This document shows positions 10,268 to 18,991 of a stretch of 51,623 nt of DNA, piece by piece. Every line of letters begins with the position of its first letter. Position 1 is the stretch's first letter. Position numbers and translations under genes: made by a program. The notes below the pieces were generated by a model, which was not told where the DNA came from, did not search any database, and saw nothing but the letters and a program-made list of their open reading frames with translations. Source of the stretch: Umezawaea tangerina (GTDB taxonomy: Bacteria; Actinomycetota; Actinomycetes; Mycobacteriales; Pseudonocardiaceae); the NCBI RefSeq assembly GCF_003002815.1, contig NZ_PVTF01000027.1:1-51623 (forward strand). Reading direction: 5' to 3'.

Positions 10268-10824
10268 CGACCTTCCTGGAGACCGAACGCCTGGTGCTGC
10301 GCCGGTTCACCGAGTCCGACGCGGACCACCTCGTCGCGCTCGACGGCGACCCGGACGTGATGCGGTACATCACCGGCGGGGTCGCGACCCCGCGCGCCGA
10401 GATCGTCGAGGACCACCTGCCCGCGTACTTCGCCTACTACGAGCGGTTCGCGGGCTTCGGCTTCTGGGTCGCCGAGGACCGCGCGGGGACGTTCCTCGGC
10501 TGGTTCCACTTCCGCCCGCAGCCCCACGACCCGCCGGGCCACGTCGAGCTGGGCTACCGGTTCGCCAAGGCCGCGTGGGGTCTCGGCTACGGCACCGAGG
10601 GCTCGAAGGCGTTGATCGACAAGGGTTTCCGCGAGTTCGGCGTCGAACGCGTCTACGCCGAGACGATGGTCGTGAACACCGCTTCCCGCCGGGTCATGGA
10701 GAAGGCGGGCCTCCGCCAGGTCCGGATCTTCCACCAGGACTGGCCGTACCCGATCGAGGGCAGCGAGCACGGCGACGTGGAGTACGCGCTCACCCGGCAG
10801 GAGTGGGAGGCCGCCGGTGGCTGA
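10264..10824 (+). CDS. GNAT family N-acetyltransferase, first of a tandem pair
   Basis: 186 aa. It opens LETERLVLRRFTESDADHLV, the signature of the RimJ/RimL-like acetyltransferase_3 branch. The acetyl-CoA binding loop is AWGLGYGTEGSKALI, followed by RVYAETMVVNTASRRVMEKA. It overlaps the methyltransferase gene by 4 bp and the next acetyltransferase by 8 bp. The acceptor (protein N-terminus, antibiotic amine or other) is unknown. Confidence 0.85.
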   Translation: MTTFLETERLVLRRFTESDADHLVALDGDPDVMRYITGGVATPRAEIVEDHLPAYFAYYERFAGFGFWVAEDRAGTFLGWFHFRPQPHDPPGHVELGYRFAKAAWGLGYGTEGSKALIDKGFREFGVERVYAETMVVNTASRRVMEKAGLRQVRIFHQDWPYPIEGSEHGDVEYALTRQEWEAAGG

Positions 10825-11374
10825 CCCGGTCCTGGAGACCGAGCGCTTGGTGCTGCGCCGCTTCACCGAGTCCGACGCCGACGACCTGGTCGCGCTCGAC
10901 GGCGACCCGGAGGTCATGCGGTACCTCACCGGCGGTGTCCCCACCCCACGCGCCGAGGTGCTGGAGTTCCTGCGCCGGCACGTCGACCACCCCGAACTCG
11001 GCGTCCTGGCGGCCGAGGACCGGGCGGGCACGTTCCTCGGCTGGCTGTCGCTCCTGGTCCGCCCGGACGAACGGCCGGGCCACGCCGAACTCGGCTACCG
11101 CCTCACCCGCGCCTGCTGGGGGAGGGGCTACGCGACCGAGGGCGCGAAGGCGCTCGTGGAGCGGGGGTTCACCGAGCAGGGACTGGACCGCGTGTACGCC
11201 GAGACCATGGTGGTCAACACCGGGTCGAGGCGGGTCATGGAGAAGGCCGGGCTCAAGCAGGTCCGGATCTTCCACCTCGACTGGGCGCACCCGATCGACG
11301 GCAGCGGGCACGGCGAGGTCGAGTACGCGCTCACCAGGGCCGAGTGGCTCCAGCGGTCGTCCGGCGGCGGCTGA
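10817..11374 (+). CDS. GNAT family N-acetyltransferase, second of a tandem pair
   Basis: 185 aa, GTG start inside the end of the preceding gene. By eye it is identical to its neighbour over roughly two thirds of positions, including LETERLVLRRFTESDAD, AEDRAGTFLGW and VYAETMVVNT. The largest differences are at residues 45-65, likely the acceptor-side wall (LEFLRRHVDHPELGVL against the aromatic-rich segment of the first copy). A recent tandem duplication with changed substrate specificity is the simplest reading. Confidence 0.85.
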   Translation: MADPVLETERLVLRRFTESDADDLVALDGDPEVMRYLTGGVPTPRAEVLEFLRRHVDHPELGVLAAEDRAGTFLGWLSLLVRPDERPGHAELGYRLTRACWGRGYATEGAKALVERGFTEQGLDRVYAETMVVNTGSRRVMEKAGLKQVRIFHLDWAHPIDGSGHGEVEYALTRAEWLQRSSGGG

Positions 11375-11383
11375 GGAGGCCCC

Positions 11384-12004
11384 CTACCTGGAGTGGATCA
11401 TCAGCAGCGCCACCTTGCCCGGCAGCAGGATCTCGCCGACGGGCTCGAACCCGCCCGCCTGGAACGACGCGATCGCCCGCTTGTTGCGCACGTCCGGCTC
11501 CAGCAGCACGCGGGTGCACTCCGGGTCGGCGGCGAACAGGGCCGCGGTCAGCACCGGCAGCACCGCCCGCACCAGCCCCCGGTCGGTCAGCGCGAGGTCG
11601 CCGACGGCCACGTGCACGCCCAGGTCGTGCGGCAGGGCGCGGTAGCAGCGGGCCACCTGGTCGCGGGCCGCGCGGTAGATCTCCAGGTACAGCATCGGCG
11701 TCGAGTCGCGGCCCACCAGGCACGGCAGCGAGTGCACGCCCGCGAGCTGGCGGCGCAGCTCCGCGTCCCACAGCTCGCGCGACCACGCCTGCTGCCAGAA
11801 CGCCGCGACGTGCGGCGACTGCATCCAGCCGTGCACCAGCTGGAGGTCGAACGTGTCCGGGTCGACCCGGCGCGCCGACCACCCGCCGGTCAGCTCCGGC
11901 AGCGGGGGAGCGGGCACCCCGAGCAGGTCACCGTGCTCCAGCGGACGGTTCGCACCAGGCCTCGACACGGCGCGGTAGTCGTCCAGGTTGGTCACCGGGC
12001 GCAC
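11384..12004 (-). CDS. Siderophore-type GNAT acyltransferase (IucB/RhbD/MbtK-like)
   Basis: 206 aa. It contains HGWMQSPHVAAFWQQAW, the hallmark of the acetyltransferase_8 family that acylates the hydroxylated amine of lysine, ornithine or cadaverine in hydroxamate siderophores. Further family signs are YLEIYRAARD and the C-terminal DVRNKRAIASFQAGGFEPVG. It is convergent with the GNAT pair, with 9 bp between stops. No siderophore synthetase or transporter lies in this window, so it either works with a distant cluster or has another acyl acceptor. GTG 12004 is assumed; GTG 11995 is an alternative. Confidence 0.75.
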   Translation of the reverse strand: MRPVTNLDDYRAVSRPGANRPLEHGDLLGVPAPPLPELTGGWSARRVDPDTFDLQLVHGWMQSPHVAAFWQQAWSRELWDAELRRQLAGVHSLPCLVGRDSTPMLYLEIYRAARDQVARCYRALPHDLGVHVAVGDLALTDRGLVRAVLPVLTAALFAADPECTRVLLEPDVRNKRAIASFQAGGFEPVGEILLPGKVALLMIHSR

Positions 12005-12144
12005 CGGTCCTCCAGTCCGCTGTAACGATCACTTCACTGCCGGTGACCACGCTAGTCGGACCAACGGCGATCCAATCGGGTCCATTCGGGGGACGCACGC
12101 TAACCTTGTGACCCTTCCACATCTTGCGTTCCCCAGGAGGATCA

Positions 12145-12549
12145 GTGTCGCCAGGGCAGATCGCCGCGCTGGTAGCAGCAGGCGCTTTCGTGCTGCTCGT
12201 GCTGCTGCTGGCGATTCCGTTGCTGAAGCTCGGCAAGACGTTGGACGAGGCCACGATCGCGATCCGCAAGGCGCACGAGAACACCGACCCGCTGTTCACC
12301 GAGGCCAACCAGACGTTGACCCACGTGAACACGCAGTTGGAACGCGTCGACGGCATCACCGCGAACGCCCGCGCCGTCACCGGCAACGTCTCCGCGCTCA
12401 CCTCGTTGTTCACCGCCACGCTGGGCGGACCGCTGGTCAAGGCCGCCGCGCTGTCCTACGGCGTGAGCAAGGCCGTCCGCGCCCGCCGCAAGGCAGCCGA
12501 GTCCCCGAACAAGCACACCCGCCGCCGTCCCCGCGGGGGCAAGCGATGA
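12145..12549 (+). CDS. DUF948-domain protein, single membrane anchor
   Basis: 134 aa. GTG 12145 is preceded by CAGGAGG four bases upstream, which decides the start. One transmembrane helix (IAALVAAGAFVLLVLLLAI) is followed by a long helical stretch (KTLDEATIAIRKAHENTDPL, VNTQLERVDGITANARAVTG) typical of DUF948 proteins, and a basic tail. Function unknown. In Actinobacteria it commonly lies directly upstream of alaS. A TAACCT sequence about 40 bases upstream could be the -10 box. Confidence 0.8.
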   Translation: MSPGQIAALVAAGAFVLLVLLLAIPLLKLGKTLDEATIAIRKAHENTDPLFTEANQTLTHVNTQLERVDGITANARAVTGNVSALTSLFTATLGGPLVKAAALSYGVSKAVRARRKAAESPNKHTRRRPRGGKR

Positions 12550-12848
12550 GCCGGCTGTTCTGGTTCGCCGCGGGTGCCGCGGCAGGGGTGTTCGTCGTGC
12601 GCAAGGCGGGGCAGGTCGCCCACCAGGCGACGCCCGCGGGCATCGGCGAGAACGTCGGCAACGGGTTGCGCGAGCTCGCGAGCGCGCTGGGCTCCTTCGG
12701 CGCCGAGGTGCGCGCCGGGATGTCCGAGCGCGAGCACGAGCTGCAGGAGTCCGTCGAGAGGCAGACCGGGTTCACCCCCGGCCGGTACTCGACCGAGCCC
12801 GCCCCGCGCAGGGGCACCGGCGCGCGAGCGCGTCGGGCGGACGGCTGA
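12546..12848 (+). CDS. Small conserved actinobacterial protein (DUF6167-like)
   Basis: 100 aa, ATG overlapping the previous stop in ATGA. A short hydrophobic N-terminal segment (RLFWFAAGAAAGVFVVRK) is followed by an amphipathic helix (LRELASALGSFGAEVRAGM) and a basic, disordered tail. Similar small proteins sit between the DUF948 gene and alaS in many actinomycetes. Role unknown; translational coupling suggests it works with the DUF948 protein at the membrane. Confidence 0.7.
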   Translation: MSRLFWFAAGAAAGVFVVRKAGQVAHQATPAGIGENVGNGLRELASALGSFGAEVRAGMSEREHELQESVERQTGFTPGRYSTEPAPRRGTGARARRADG

Positions 12849-12908
12849 GCCACTCGCCGTTCGCCTTCCCGCGCCCCTCCGACCGCAATACCCCTGAAGG
12901 ACTTCCCC

Positions 12909-15581
12909 GTGCAGACCCACGAGATCATCAAGCGCTTCCGCGACCACTTCGAGCGCGCGGGCCACACCGTCGTGCCCAGCGCGTCGCTGCTGCTGGACGA
13001 CCCCAACCTGCTGTTCGTCAACGCGGGCATGGTGCCGTTCAAGCCGTACTTCCTCGGTGAGGCCCCGGCGCCCTACAAGCGCGCCACCAGCGTCCAGAAG
13101 TGCGTGCGCACCGGCGACATCGAAGAGGTCGGCAAGACCACCCGGCACCTGACGTTCTTCCAGATGGCGGGCAACTTCTCGTTCGGCGACTACTTCAAGG
13201 AAGACGCCATCCGGCTCGCCTGGGAGCTGATCACGAAGTCCCAGGCTGACGGTGGGTACGGGTTCGACCCGGAGCGCCTGTGGGCGACGGTCTACCACGA
13301 CGACGACGAGGCCTTCGACCTCTGGCAGAAGGTCGCGGGCCTGCCGCCCGAGCGCATCCAGCGCCGCGGCGTCGAGGACAACTACTGGTCGATGGGCGTG
13401 CCCGGCCCGTGCGGCCCGTGCTCGGAGATCTACTACGACCGCGGTCCGGAGTTCGGGCAGGAGGGTGGTCCTGTCGTCGACGAGGACCGCTACCTGGAGA
13501 TCTGGAACCTGGTCTTCATGCAGAACGAGCGCGGACCGGGTGGCGCGAAGAAGGACTACCCGATCCTCGGCGAGCTGCCCGCGAAGAACATCGACACCGG
13601 CATGGGCGTCGAGCGGGTCGCGTTCCTGCTCCAGGGCGTGGACAACGTCTACGAGACCGACCTGGTGCGCGCGGTCATCAACAGGGCCGAGGAGCTGTCC
13701 GGCCGCAAGTACGGCGCCGACAAGACCGACGACGTGCGGTTCCGCGTCATCGCCGACCACGCCCGCAGCAGCGTCCTGCTGATCGGCGACGGCGTGACCC
13801 CCGGCAACGAGGCCCGCGGCTACGTGCTGCGCAGGCTGCTGCGCCGCATCGTGCGCTCCTCGCGCCTGCTGGGCGTGACCGAGCCGGTGCTGCCGACGTT
13901 CGCCGAGGTCGTCCGGGACACGATGGGCCAGGCCTACCCGGAGCTGGTCGAGAACTTCGTCCGCATCCAGCAGATCATGCGCGCGGAGGAGGACACCTTC
14001 CTTCAGACGCTGGCCGCCGGGTCGCGGATCTTCGAGACCGCCGCCGACCAGATCAAGGCCGACGGCCGCGCCACGCTGCCCGGCGACAAGGCGTTCCAGC
14101 TGCACGACACGTACGGCTTCCCGATCGACCTCACGCTGGAGATGGCCTCGGAAGCGGGCCTGACCGTGGACGAGGACGGCTTCCGCAAGCTGATGGCCGA
14201 GCAGCGCGCCCGCGCCAAGGCCGACGCGGCGGGCAAGAAGACCGGCCACGGCGACCAGACGGTCTACCGCGAGCTGCTCGACCTCGGCGCGACCGAGTTC
14301 GTCGGCTACACCGACCTCGCCGCCGAGGCGACCGTGCGCGGCATCGTCAGCGAGGGCAAGCGGGTCCGCTCCGCCCGCGAGGGCGAGATCGTCGAGGTCG
14401 TCCTCGACCGCACGCCCCTGTACGCCGAGTCCGGTGGCCAGGAGAGCGACGCGGGTGTGATCGTGGCCGACGGCGCCGAGCTGGAGGTCGTGGACGTCCA
14501 GAAGGTCGCCCGCAAGCTGTGGGTGCACCAGGTGCGCGTGGTCAGCGGCGAGATCGCCGAGGGCCAGCACGTGGAGGCCCGCGTCGACCAGGAGTGGCGC
14601 ACGGGGGCCCGGCAGGGCCACTCGGGCACGCACGTCGTGCACGCCGCCCTGCGCCAGGTGCTCGGCCCGTCCGCGCTGCAGAGCGGCTCGTACAACAAGC
14701 CCGGCTACCTGCGGCTCGACTTCGCGTGGACCGGCGGCCTGTCCGACGAGACCCGCAGCGAGATCGAGGAGGTCTCGAACCTCGCGGTCCGCAAGGACCT
14801 GCCGGTCCGAGTGGTCTACACGGACATGAACGGCGCGCAGGAGCTCGGCGCGGTCGCCCTGTTCGGCGAGACCTACGACGAGTCCGTGCGCGTCGTCGAG
14901 ATCGGCGGCCCCTGGTCGCGCGAGCTCTGCGGTGGCACGCACGTCGAGCACTCGTCCCAGATCGGCCCGGTCACGCTGCTCGGCGAGTCGTCCGTGGGCT
15001 CCGGCGTGCGCCGCATCGAGGCCTACGTCGGCATCGAGGCGTTCCGCTTCCTCGCCCAGGAGCGCGCGCTCGTCCAGAACGTCGCGGGACTGCTGAAGGT
15101 GCCGAACGCCGAGGTGCCCGGCCGCGTCGAGGCGCTGGTGGAGCGGCTGCGCGTCGCCGAGAAGGAACTGGAGCGCCTGCGCGGTGCCCAGCTGCTGTCC
15201 TCGGCCGGTCAGCTCGCCGACAGCGCGCTGGACGTCCGCGGCGTGGCGCTGGTGGCGCTCGCGCTGCCGGAGGGCACGTCCGGGGCCGACCTGCGCACGC
15301 TGGGCTCCGAGGTGCGCAACCGCCTCGGCTCCCGCGCGGGCGTCGTGGCCCTGTTCGCGCCGGACGGCGCCAAGGCCAGCTTCGTCGTGGCGACCACGTC
15401 CGCCGCCCGTGACCTGGGGTTGGCCGCGGGCAAGCTCGTGCCCGCGTTCGCCCCGGCGCTGGGCGGCCGCGGTGGCGGCAAGCCCGACCTCGCGCAGGGC
15501 GGCGGCACCGACCCGTCGGGCATCCCGGCGGCGATCACGGCCCTGCGCGCCGAGCTGGACCGCGCGGTCGAAGCCCGTTGA
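12909..15581 (+). CDS. alaS: Alanyl-tRNA synthetase
   Basis: 890 aa, GTG start. The class II catalytic core begins at [17 protein letters not shown], with motif 2 around [20 protein letters not shown] and motif 3 in the [13 protein letters not shown] region. The editing domain keeps its zinc ligands in [12 protein letters not shown] and [12 protein letters not shown]. The C-terminal C-Ala region ends with [15 protein letters not shown], typical of AlaRS. It charges tRNA-Ala and clears Ser/Gly mischarging. It is essential and heads the alaS-ruvX-mltG-aroE group; its stop overlaps the next start. Confidence 0.97.
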   Translation: MQTHEIIKRFRDHFERAGHTVVPSASLLLDDPNLLFVNAGMVPFKPYFLGEAPAPYKRATSVQKCVRTGDIEEVGKTTRHLTFFQMAGNFSFGDYFKEDAIRLAWELITKSQADGGYGFDPERLWATVYHDDDEAFDLWQKVAGLPPERIQRRGVEDNYWSMGVPGPCGPCSEIYYDRGPEFGQEGGPVVDEDRYLEIWNLVFMQNERGPGGAKKDYPILGELPAKNIDTGMGVERVAFLLQGVDNVYETDLVRAVINRAEELSGRKYGADKTDDVRFRVIADHARSSVLLIGDGVTPGNEARGYVLRRLLRRIVRSSRLLGVTEPVLPTFAEVVRDTMGQAYPELVENFVRIQQIMRAEEDTFLQTLAAGSRIFETAADQIKADGRATLPGDKAFQLHDTYGFPIDLTLEMASEAGLTVDEDGFRKLMAEQRARAKADAAGKKTGHGDQTVYRELLDLGATEFVGYTDLAAEATVRGIVSEGKRVRSAREGEIVEVVLDRTPLYAESGGQESDAGVIVADGAELEVVDVQKVARKLWVHQVRVVSGEIAEGQHVEARVDQEWRTGARQGHSGTHVVHAALRQVLGPSALQSGSYNKPGYLRLDFAWTGGLSDETRSEIEEVSNLAVRKDLPVRVVYTDMNGAQELGAVALFGETYDESVRVVEIGGPWSRELCGGTHVEHSSQIGPVTLLGESSVGSGVRRIEAYVGIEAFRFLAQERALVQNVAGLLKVPNAEVPGRVEALVERLRVAEKELERLRGAQLLSSAGQLADSALDVRGVALVALALPEGTSGADLRTLGSEVRNRLGSRAGVVALFAPDGAKASFVVATTSAARDLGLAAGKLVPAFAPALGGRGGGKPDLAQGGGTDPSGIPAAITALRAELDRAVEAR

Positions 15582-16093
15582 CCAGCCCCGATCGACCCGG
15601 CGTCGACGACCCCGGCCGCGGCAGGCGGCTGGCCGTCGACGTCGGGTCCGTTCGGGTGGGCGTCGCGATCAGCGATCCCACGCCGTTCCTCGCCACCCCA
15701 CTCGCTACTCTGGTGCGTGACGAAAAGAACGGTGGGGACCTGACGGAACTCACCGGGCTCATAGCCGAGCACGACGTGGTCGAGGTCGTGGTCGGATTGC
15801 CGAGGACCCTGGCCGGTCGGCACGGACCGGCCGCCGAGCTGGCCACCGCGTACGCTGCGGAGCTGGCCGGTCGGATAGCGCCGGTACCCGTACGGCTCAC
15901 CGACGAACGGTTGACGACGGTCGTCGCGAGCCGTGTACTGGCGCAACGCGGGGTGCGGGGCAAGAAACAACGTGCAGTCGTGGACCAGGCCGCTGCGGTG
16001 GAGATTCTGCAGTCCTGGCTCGACGCACGCGCGCGATTCGTGGCTCGATCCGCTGAGGAGGGTCGAGCCCCCGGAGCGAAGGACGGCACGTGA
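15578..16093 (+). CDS. ruvX: Holliday junction resolvase-like RNase H-fold nuclease RuvX/YqgF
   Basis: 171 aa with a TTG start in a TTGA overlap with alaS. The RNase H-fold core shows [16 protein letters not shown] with the first catalytic Asp, the second acidic strand VVVGLPRT, and the C-terminal [15 protein letters not shown]. Members act in pre-16S rRNA 5' processing and have been proposed as resolvases. Position between alaS and mltG is conserved across Actinobacteria. A 20-residue N-terminal extension rich in Asp and Pro is species-specific. Confidence 0.92.
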   Translation: MTSPDRPGVDDPGRGRRLAVDVGSVRVGVAISDPTPFLATPLATLVRDEKNGGDLTELTGLIAEHDVVEVVVGLPRTLAGRHGPAAELATAYAAELAGRIAPVPVRLTDERLTTVVASRVLAQRGVRGKKQRAVVDQAAAVEILQSWLDARARFVARSAEEGRAPGAKDGT

Positions 16094-16105
16094 GCGAGCT
16101 CATCG

Positions 16106-16125
16106 GCTCGGCACTGCGTCCGAGC
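16106..16125 (+). promoter_or_regulatory. Hairpin in the ruvX-mltG spacer
   Basis: GCTCGG (16106-16111) and CCGAGC (16120-16125) pair around an 8-nt loop, six bases before the mltG ribosome site GAGGAGAG. It could tune mltG translation or mark an mRNA processing point. No terminator signal is present, so mltG is likely co-transcribed with ruvX. Confidence 0.3.
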
Positions 16126-16142
16126 GTTAGCGAGGAGAGCTC

Positions 16143-17369
16143 GTGACGGACGACCTCGGGTTGTTCACCGATCCCGACGCGCACCACGACGAACGCCCAC
16201 GACCGGCGCGTGGCAAGGCGGCCGTGGCCGCCCGCCGCGCCAAGGTCAGGCGCAAGCGGACGATCCTGTGGGTCGTCGTGGCGCTCGTGCTCGGGATCGG
16301 CGGTGTCGGGGCCTACTACGGCTACCAGGAGCTCCGGGGCATCGGCTCGTTCGAGGACTACGAGGGCGCGGGCGAGACCGACGTCGTCATCGAGGTCAAG
16401 GACGGCGACCCGGTCACCGCCATCGCGACCACGTTGAAGGAGCAGGGCGTCACGGCCAGCTCGCGCGCGTTCACCGAGGCGGGCAAGACCGACGACCGGG
16501 TGACCTCGATCCAGCCCGGCTTCTACCTGATGAAGACGAAGATGTCGGGCACGGCCGCGGTCGCCAGGATGATCGACCCCAAGACCAAGATCACGCCGTT
16601 GGAGGTCAAGGGCGGCAACGTCCTGCACGACATCACCGGCGGTGACGGCAAGGTCACCAAGGGCATCCTCTCGCTGCTCTCGGAGGCCAGCTGCGTCGAG
16701 CTGGACGGCGTGAAGAAGTGCGTCACCCCGGAGGAGCTGCGCACCGCCGCGGACACCGCCGACCCGGCCGCCCTCGGCATCCCGGACTGGGCGCTCGCGG
16801 ACGCGGCCAACGTCGAGAAGGACCGCCGCCTCGAGGGCCTCATCGCCCCCGGCCTCTACCAGCTCAAGCCCGGCGCGACGGCGGTGGAGCTGCTCAAGAG
16901 CGTCATCACGACGTCGGCGACCCGCCTGCAGAGCTACGGGATCCCCTCCGGCAGCAAGGAGACCGGCTTCCGGCCCTACCAGATCCTGGTGATGGCCTCC
17001 CTCGTGGAGAAGGAGGGCATCGGCAAGGACTTCGGCAAGGTCGCCAGGGTCGTCACCAGCAGGCTCGCGATCGGCCAGAAGCTGGAGCTCGACTCCACCG
17101 TCAACTACAAGCTGGACAAGCCGAACATCACGACCAGCGACGCCGACCGAGAGGCGGCGGGCCCGTACAACACCTACGTGAAACCCGGCCTGACCCCGAC
17201 CCCGATCGGCTCGCCCAGCCGCGAGGCCATCGCCGCCGCGATCAAGCCGGAACCCGGCAAGTGGCTGTTCTTCGTGAAGTGCCAGAAGGACGGCACCTCG
17301 TGCTTCAACGAGACCCTGGACGAGCACGAGAAGGCCGTCGACAAGGCTCGCGCGGAAGGCGTCTTCTGA
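16143..17369 (+). CDS. mltG: Endolytic murein transglycosylase MltG (YceG-like)
   Basis: 408 aa. GTG with GAGGAGAG upstream. A short cytoplasmic N-terminus ends in basic RRAKVRRKR, followed by a membrane helix (TILWVVVALVLGIGGVGAYY). Outside the membrane come a LysM-like stretch and the YceG catalytic domain. The catalytic Glu lies in MASLVEKEGIGKDFGKVA, and the conserved DSTVNYKL, GPYNTYV and GLTPTPIGSPS blocks follow. It cleaves nascent glycan strands and so sets glycan length during cell-wall growth. Four bases separate it from aroE. Confidence 0.93.
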   Translation: MTDDLGLFTDPDAHHDERPRPARGKAAVAARRAKVRRKRTILWVVVALVLGIGGVGAYYGYQELRGIGSFEDYEGAGETDVVIEVKDGDPVTAIATTLKEQGVTASSRAFTEAGKTDDRVTSIQPGFYLMKTKMSGTAAVARMIDPKTKITPLEVKGGNVLHDITGGDGKVTKGILSLLSEASCVELDGVKKCVTPEELRTAADTADPAALGIPDWALADAANVEKDRRLEGLIAPGLYQLKPGATAVELLKSVITTSATRLQSYGIPSGSKETGFRPYQILVMASLVEKEGIGKDFGKVARVVTSRLAIGQKLELDSTVNYKLDKPNITTSDADREAAGPYNTYVKPGLTPTPIGSPSREAIAAAIKPEPGKWLFFVKCQKDGTSCFNETLDEHEKAVDKARAEGVF

Positions 17370-17372
17370 GTC

Positions 17373-18224
17373 GTGGTGTCCCGTGCCGCCGTCATCGGTT
17401 CGCCGGTGTCGCATTCGCTGTCGCCCGTCCTGCACAACGCCGCCTACGAGGCGCTCGGTCTCGACTGGACCTACACGCGCCTCGAGTGCGACGAGGTCGG
17501 AGTGGCCGGCCTGGTCGCCGGGCTCGACCCGTCGTGGGTGGGGCTGTCGGTGACGATGCCGGGCAAGCGCGCGGCGCTGGCCGTCGCCTCGTCGGTGACG
17601 GAACGGGCCGCGGTGGTGGGTGCGGCGAACACGCTGGTGCGGGTCGACGGCGGGTGGCGGGCGGACTGCACCGACGTGGACGGCGTGGTCGGGGCCCTGC
17701 GGTACGCGGGCGGGTTCTCCGGCGGGTCCTCCGGTGGTGGACGCGGGCTGCTGCTCGGGGCCGGGGGGACGGCCACCGCGGCGCTGGCGGCGTTCGCGGA
17801 ACTGGGTGTGGCCGAGGTGGACCTGGTCGTGCGGGACGTGGCGCGGGTGGTGGAGGCCGTCGCCTGCGCTTCCCGGCTGGGGATCGCGCTGTCCCTTGTG
17901 GGGTGGGCTGAGGCCGACTTCGGGGCGCTCGCCGGGGCGGTGGACGTGGTGGTGAGCACGGTGCCGCCCTCGGCCACGGAGCCGGTGGCGGATCTGCTCG
18001 CCTCGGCGCCCTGTTTGCTGGACGTGATCTACCACCCGTGGCCGACGCCGTTGGGGGTCGCGGTGATGGGACGTGGGCGGACGATGGCCACGGGGCTGGA
18101 CATGTTGCTGCACCAGGCGTTCGGGCAGGTGGAGCAGTTCACGGGGCGGGAAGCGCCTCGGGAGGCGATGAGGAAGGCGCTTCGGGCGGCTACGGGGGAT
18201 TTGTTGCCGTTGCCGGTGGGGTGA
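17373..18224 (+). CDS. aroE: Shikimate dehydrogenase
   Basis: 283 aa. GTG 17373 or 17376. Shikimate-binding SPVSHSLSPVLHNAAYEALG and the MPGKRAAL segment carrying the catalytic lysine are intact. The NADP-binding Rossmann loop is LLLGAGGTATAAL. It reduces 3-dehydroshikimate to shikimate. It belongs with aroC-aroK-aroB-aroQ about 4.5 kb downstream, but a PTS locus and a repeat element now separate them. Codons become GTG- and GGG-rich towards the 3' end. Confidence 0.93.
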   Translation: MVSRAAVIGSPVSHSLSPVLHNAAYEALGLDWTYTRLECDEVGVAGLVAGLDPSWVGLSVTMPGKRAALAVASSVTERAAVVGAANTLVRVDGGWRADCTDVDGVVGALRYAGGFSGGSSGGGRGLLLGAGGTATAALAAFAELGVAEVDLVVRDVARVVEAVACASRLGIALSLVGWAEADFGALAGAVDVVVSTVPPSATEPVADLLASAPCLLDVIYHPWPTPLGVAVMGRGRTMATGLDMLLHQAFGQVEQFTGREAPREAMRKALRAATGDLLPLPVG

Positions 18225-18230
18225 TGGTGG

Positions 18231-18549
18231 GAAGCCCAGCCCCGGCGCGCGATTGTCTCAATGCCCGATCTTCGTTGTCAAGACGATAAAGCCATCTTGA
18301 CAACGAAGATCGGGCAGGAGGGTGCTGTGGATCGGGGGCAGAGGGGAAGTCTGGCTTCGCCAGCATCAGGCTTCGCCTGACCAAGCATCAGGCTTCGCCT
18401 GACCAAGCATCGAGCTTCGCTCGACAAGGCATCCTCGGCTGCGCCGTCGGACCAAGCATCCTCGCTTCGCGTCGGACAGGGCATCCTTGCTGCGCGGCGG
18501 ACAAGGCCCCAGGCGCTTCGCGCCGGATGCGCGCTGGCGGGCTGCGCCC
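18231..18549 (-). repeat. Composite repeat copy A: conserved flank, 22-bp inverted repeat and GNA mini-hairpin array
   Basis: Read on the minus strand, 18549-18351 holds about nine small hairpins with loops GAA or GCA closed by GC pairs, for example GGGCGCAGCCC, GGCGCGAAGCGCC, GAGCGAAGCTC, CAGGCGAAGCCTG (twice) and CTGGCGAAGCCAG. They are joined by linkers of the form ATGCYYKGTC. About 35 bases later comes the inverted repeat 18262-18316, then a flank with ATTGAGACAATCGCGCGCC. The element lies between convergent aroE and ptsH. Copies B and C have the same parts in the same order. The rest of the 18225-18686 gap holds the hairpin at 18630-18669. Confidence 0.85.
18262..18316. repeat. 22-bp perfect inverted repeat with 11-nt loop (copy A)
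   Basis: Arms 18262-18283 and 18295-18316 pair without mismatch. The inner end of the arms (TTGTCAAGA/TCTTGACAA) and the loop (TGGCTTTATCG on the minus strand) are shared with copies at 27612-27674 and 51337-51393, while the outer arm sequence differs and still pairs. Confidence 0.9.
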
Positions 18550-18629
18550 AATGTGGAGGGGGTTGTGCTTGCTTCGCTTCGCTTTGCTTGGTAAGCGTCG
18601 CATGGTGCCGTTTGTTTGTCTTGGATGCC

Positions 18630-18669
18630 AAGAGGCCGTGTGTCCTTTGTGGACACACGGCCTCTTTTT
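18630..18669 (+). terminator. Intrinsic terminator, 16-bp stem with T-run
   Basis: Arms 18630-18645 and 18651-18666 pair perfectly around TTTGT, and a run of five T follows on the plus strand. It would stop rightward transcription arriving from aroE through the repeat element. It also lies just past the ptsH stop; on that strand no T-run follows, but the hairpin may still protect the message end. Confidence 0.8.
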
Positions 18670-18686
18670 GGTGCGGCTCGGGCGAA

Positions 18687-18956
18687 TCAGCCCTCGTCGA
18701 GGTCGGTGGAGATGATTGTTGCGATGGCTTCGAGCGCGGCGTCCGCGCCTTCGCCGTCGGCGGTCAGCACCACTTCGTCGCCGTGCATCGCGCCGAGTGT
18801 CATCAGGCCGAGCACGCTTGCGGCCTCCACCGGTTGGCCGTCGTCCTTGCGGATGGTGACCTTCACCGGCTGACCTGCCGCCGCCTTCGCCAGCAGTGCG
18901 GCTGGGCGGGCGTGCAGGCCGACCTTGCTCGCCACGGTGACCCGTCGCTCAGGCAT
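18687..18956 (-). CDS. ptsH: Phosphocarrier protein HPr of the PTS
   Basis: 89 aa. The active-site His lies in SKVGLHARPAALLAK, and the regulatory Ser equivalent in EAASVLGLMTLGAMHGDEV. HPr passes phosphate from enzyme I to EIIA. Enzyme I (ptsI) is not in the window. The gene follows the EIIC gene by 35 bp on the same strand, so it is probably in the dasR-EIIC-ptsH operon, with an AAAGGACGG ribosome site. Confidence 0.94.
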   Translation of the reverse strand: MPERRVTVASKVGLHARPAALLAKAAAGQPVKVTIRKDDGQPVEAASVLGLMTLGAMHGDEVVLTADGEGADAALEAIATIISTDLDEG

Positions 18957-18991
18957 GATCCGTCCTTTCCATTGGTGCTCCCCGAGGGGAG

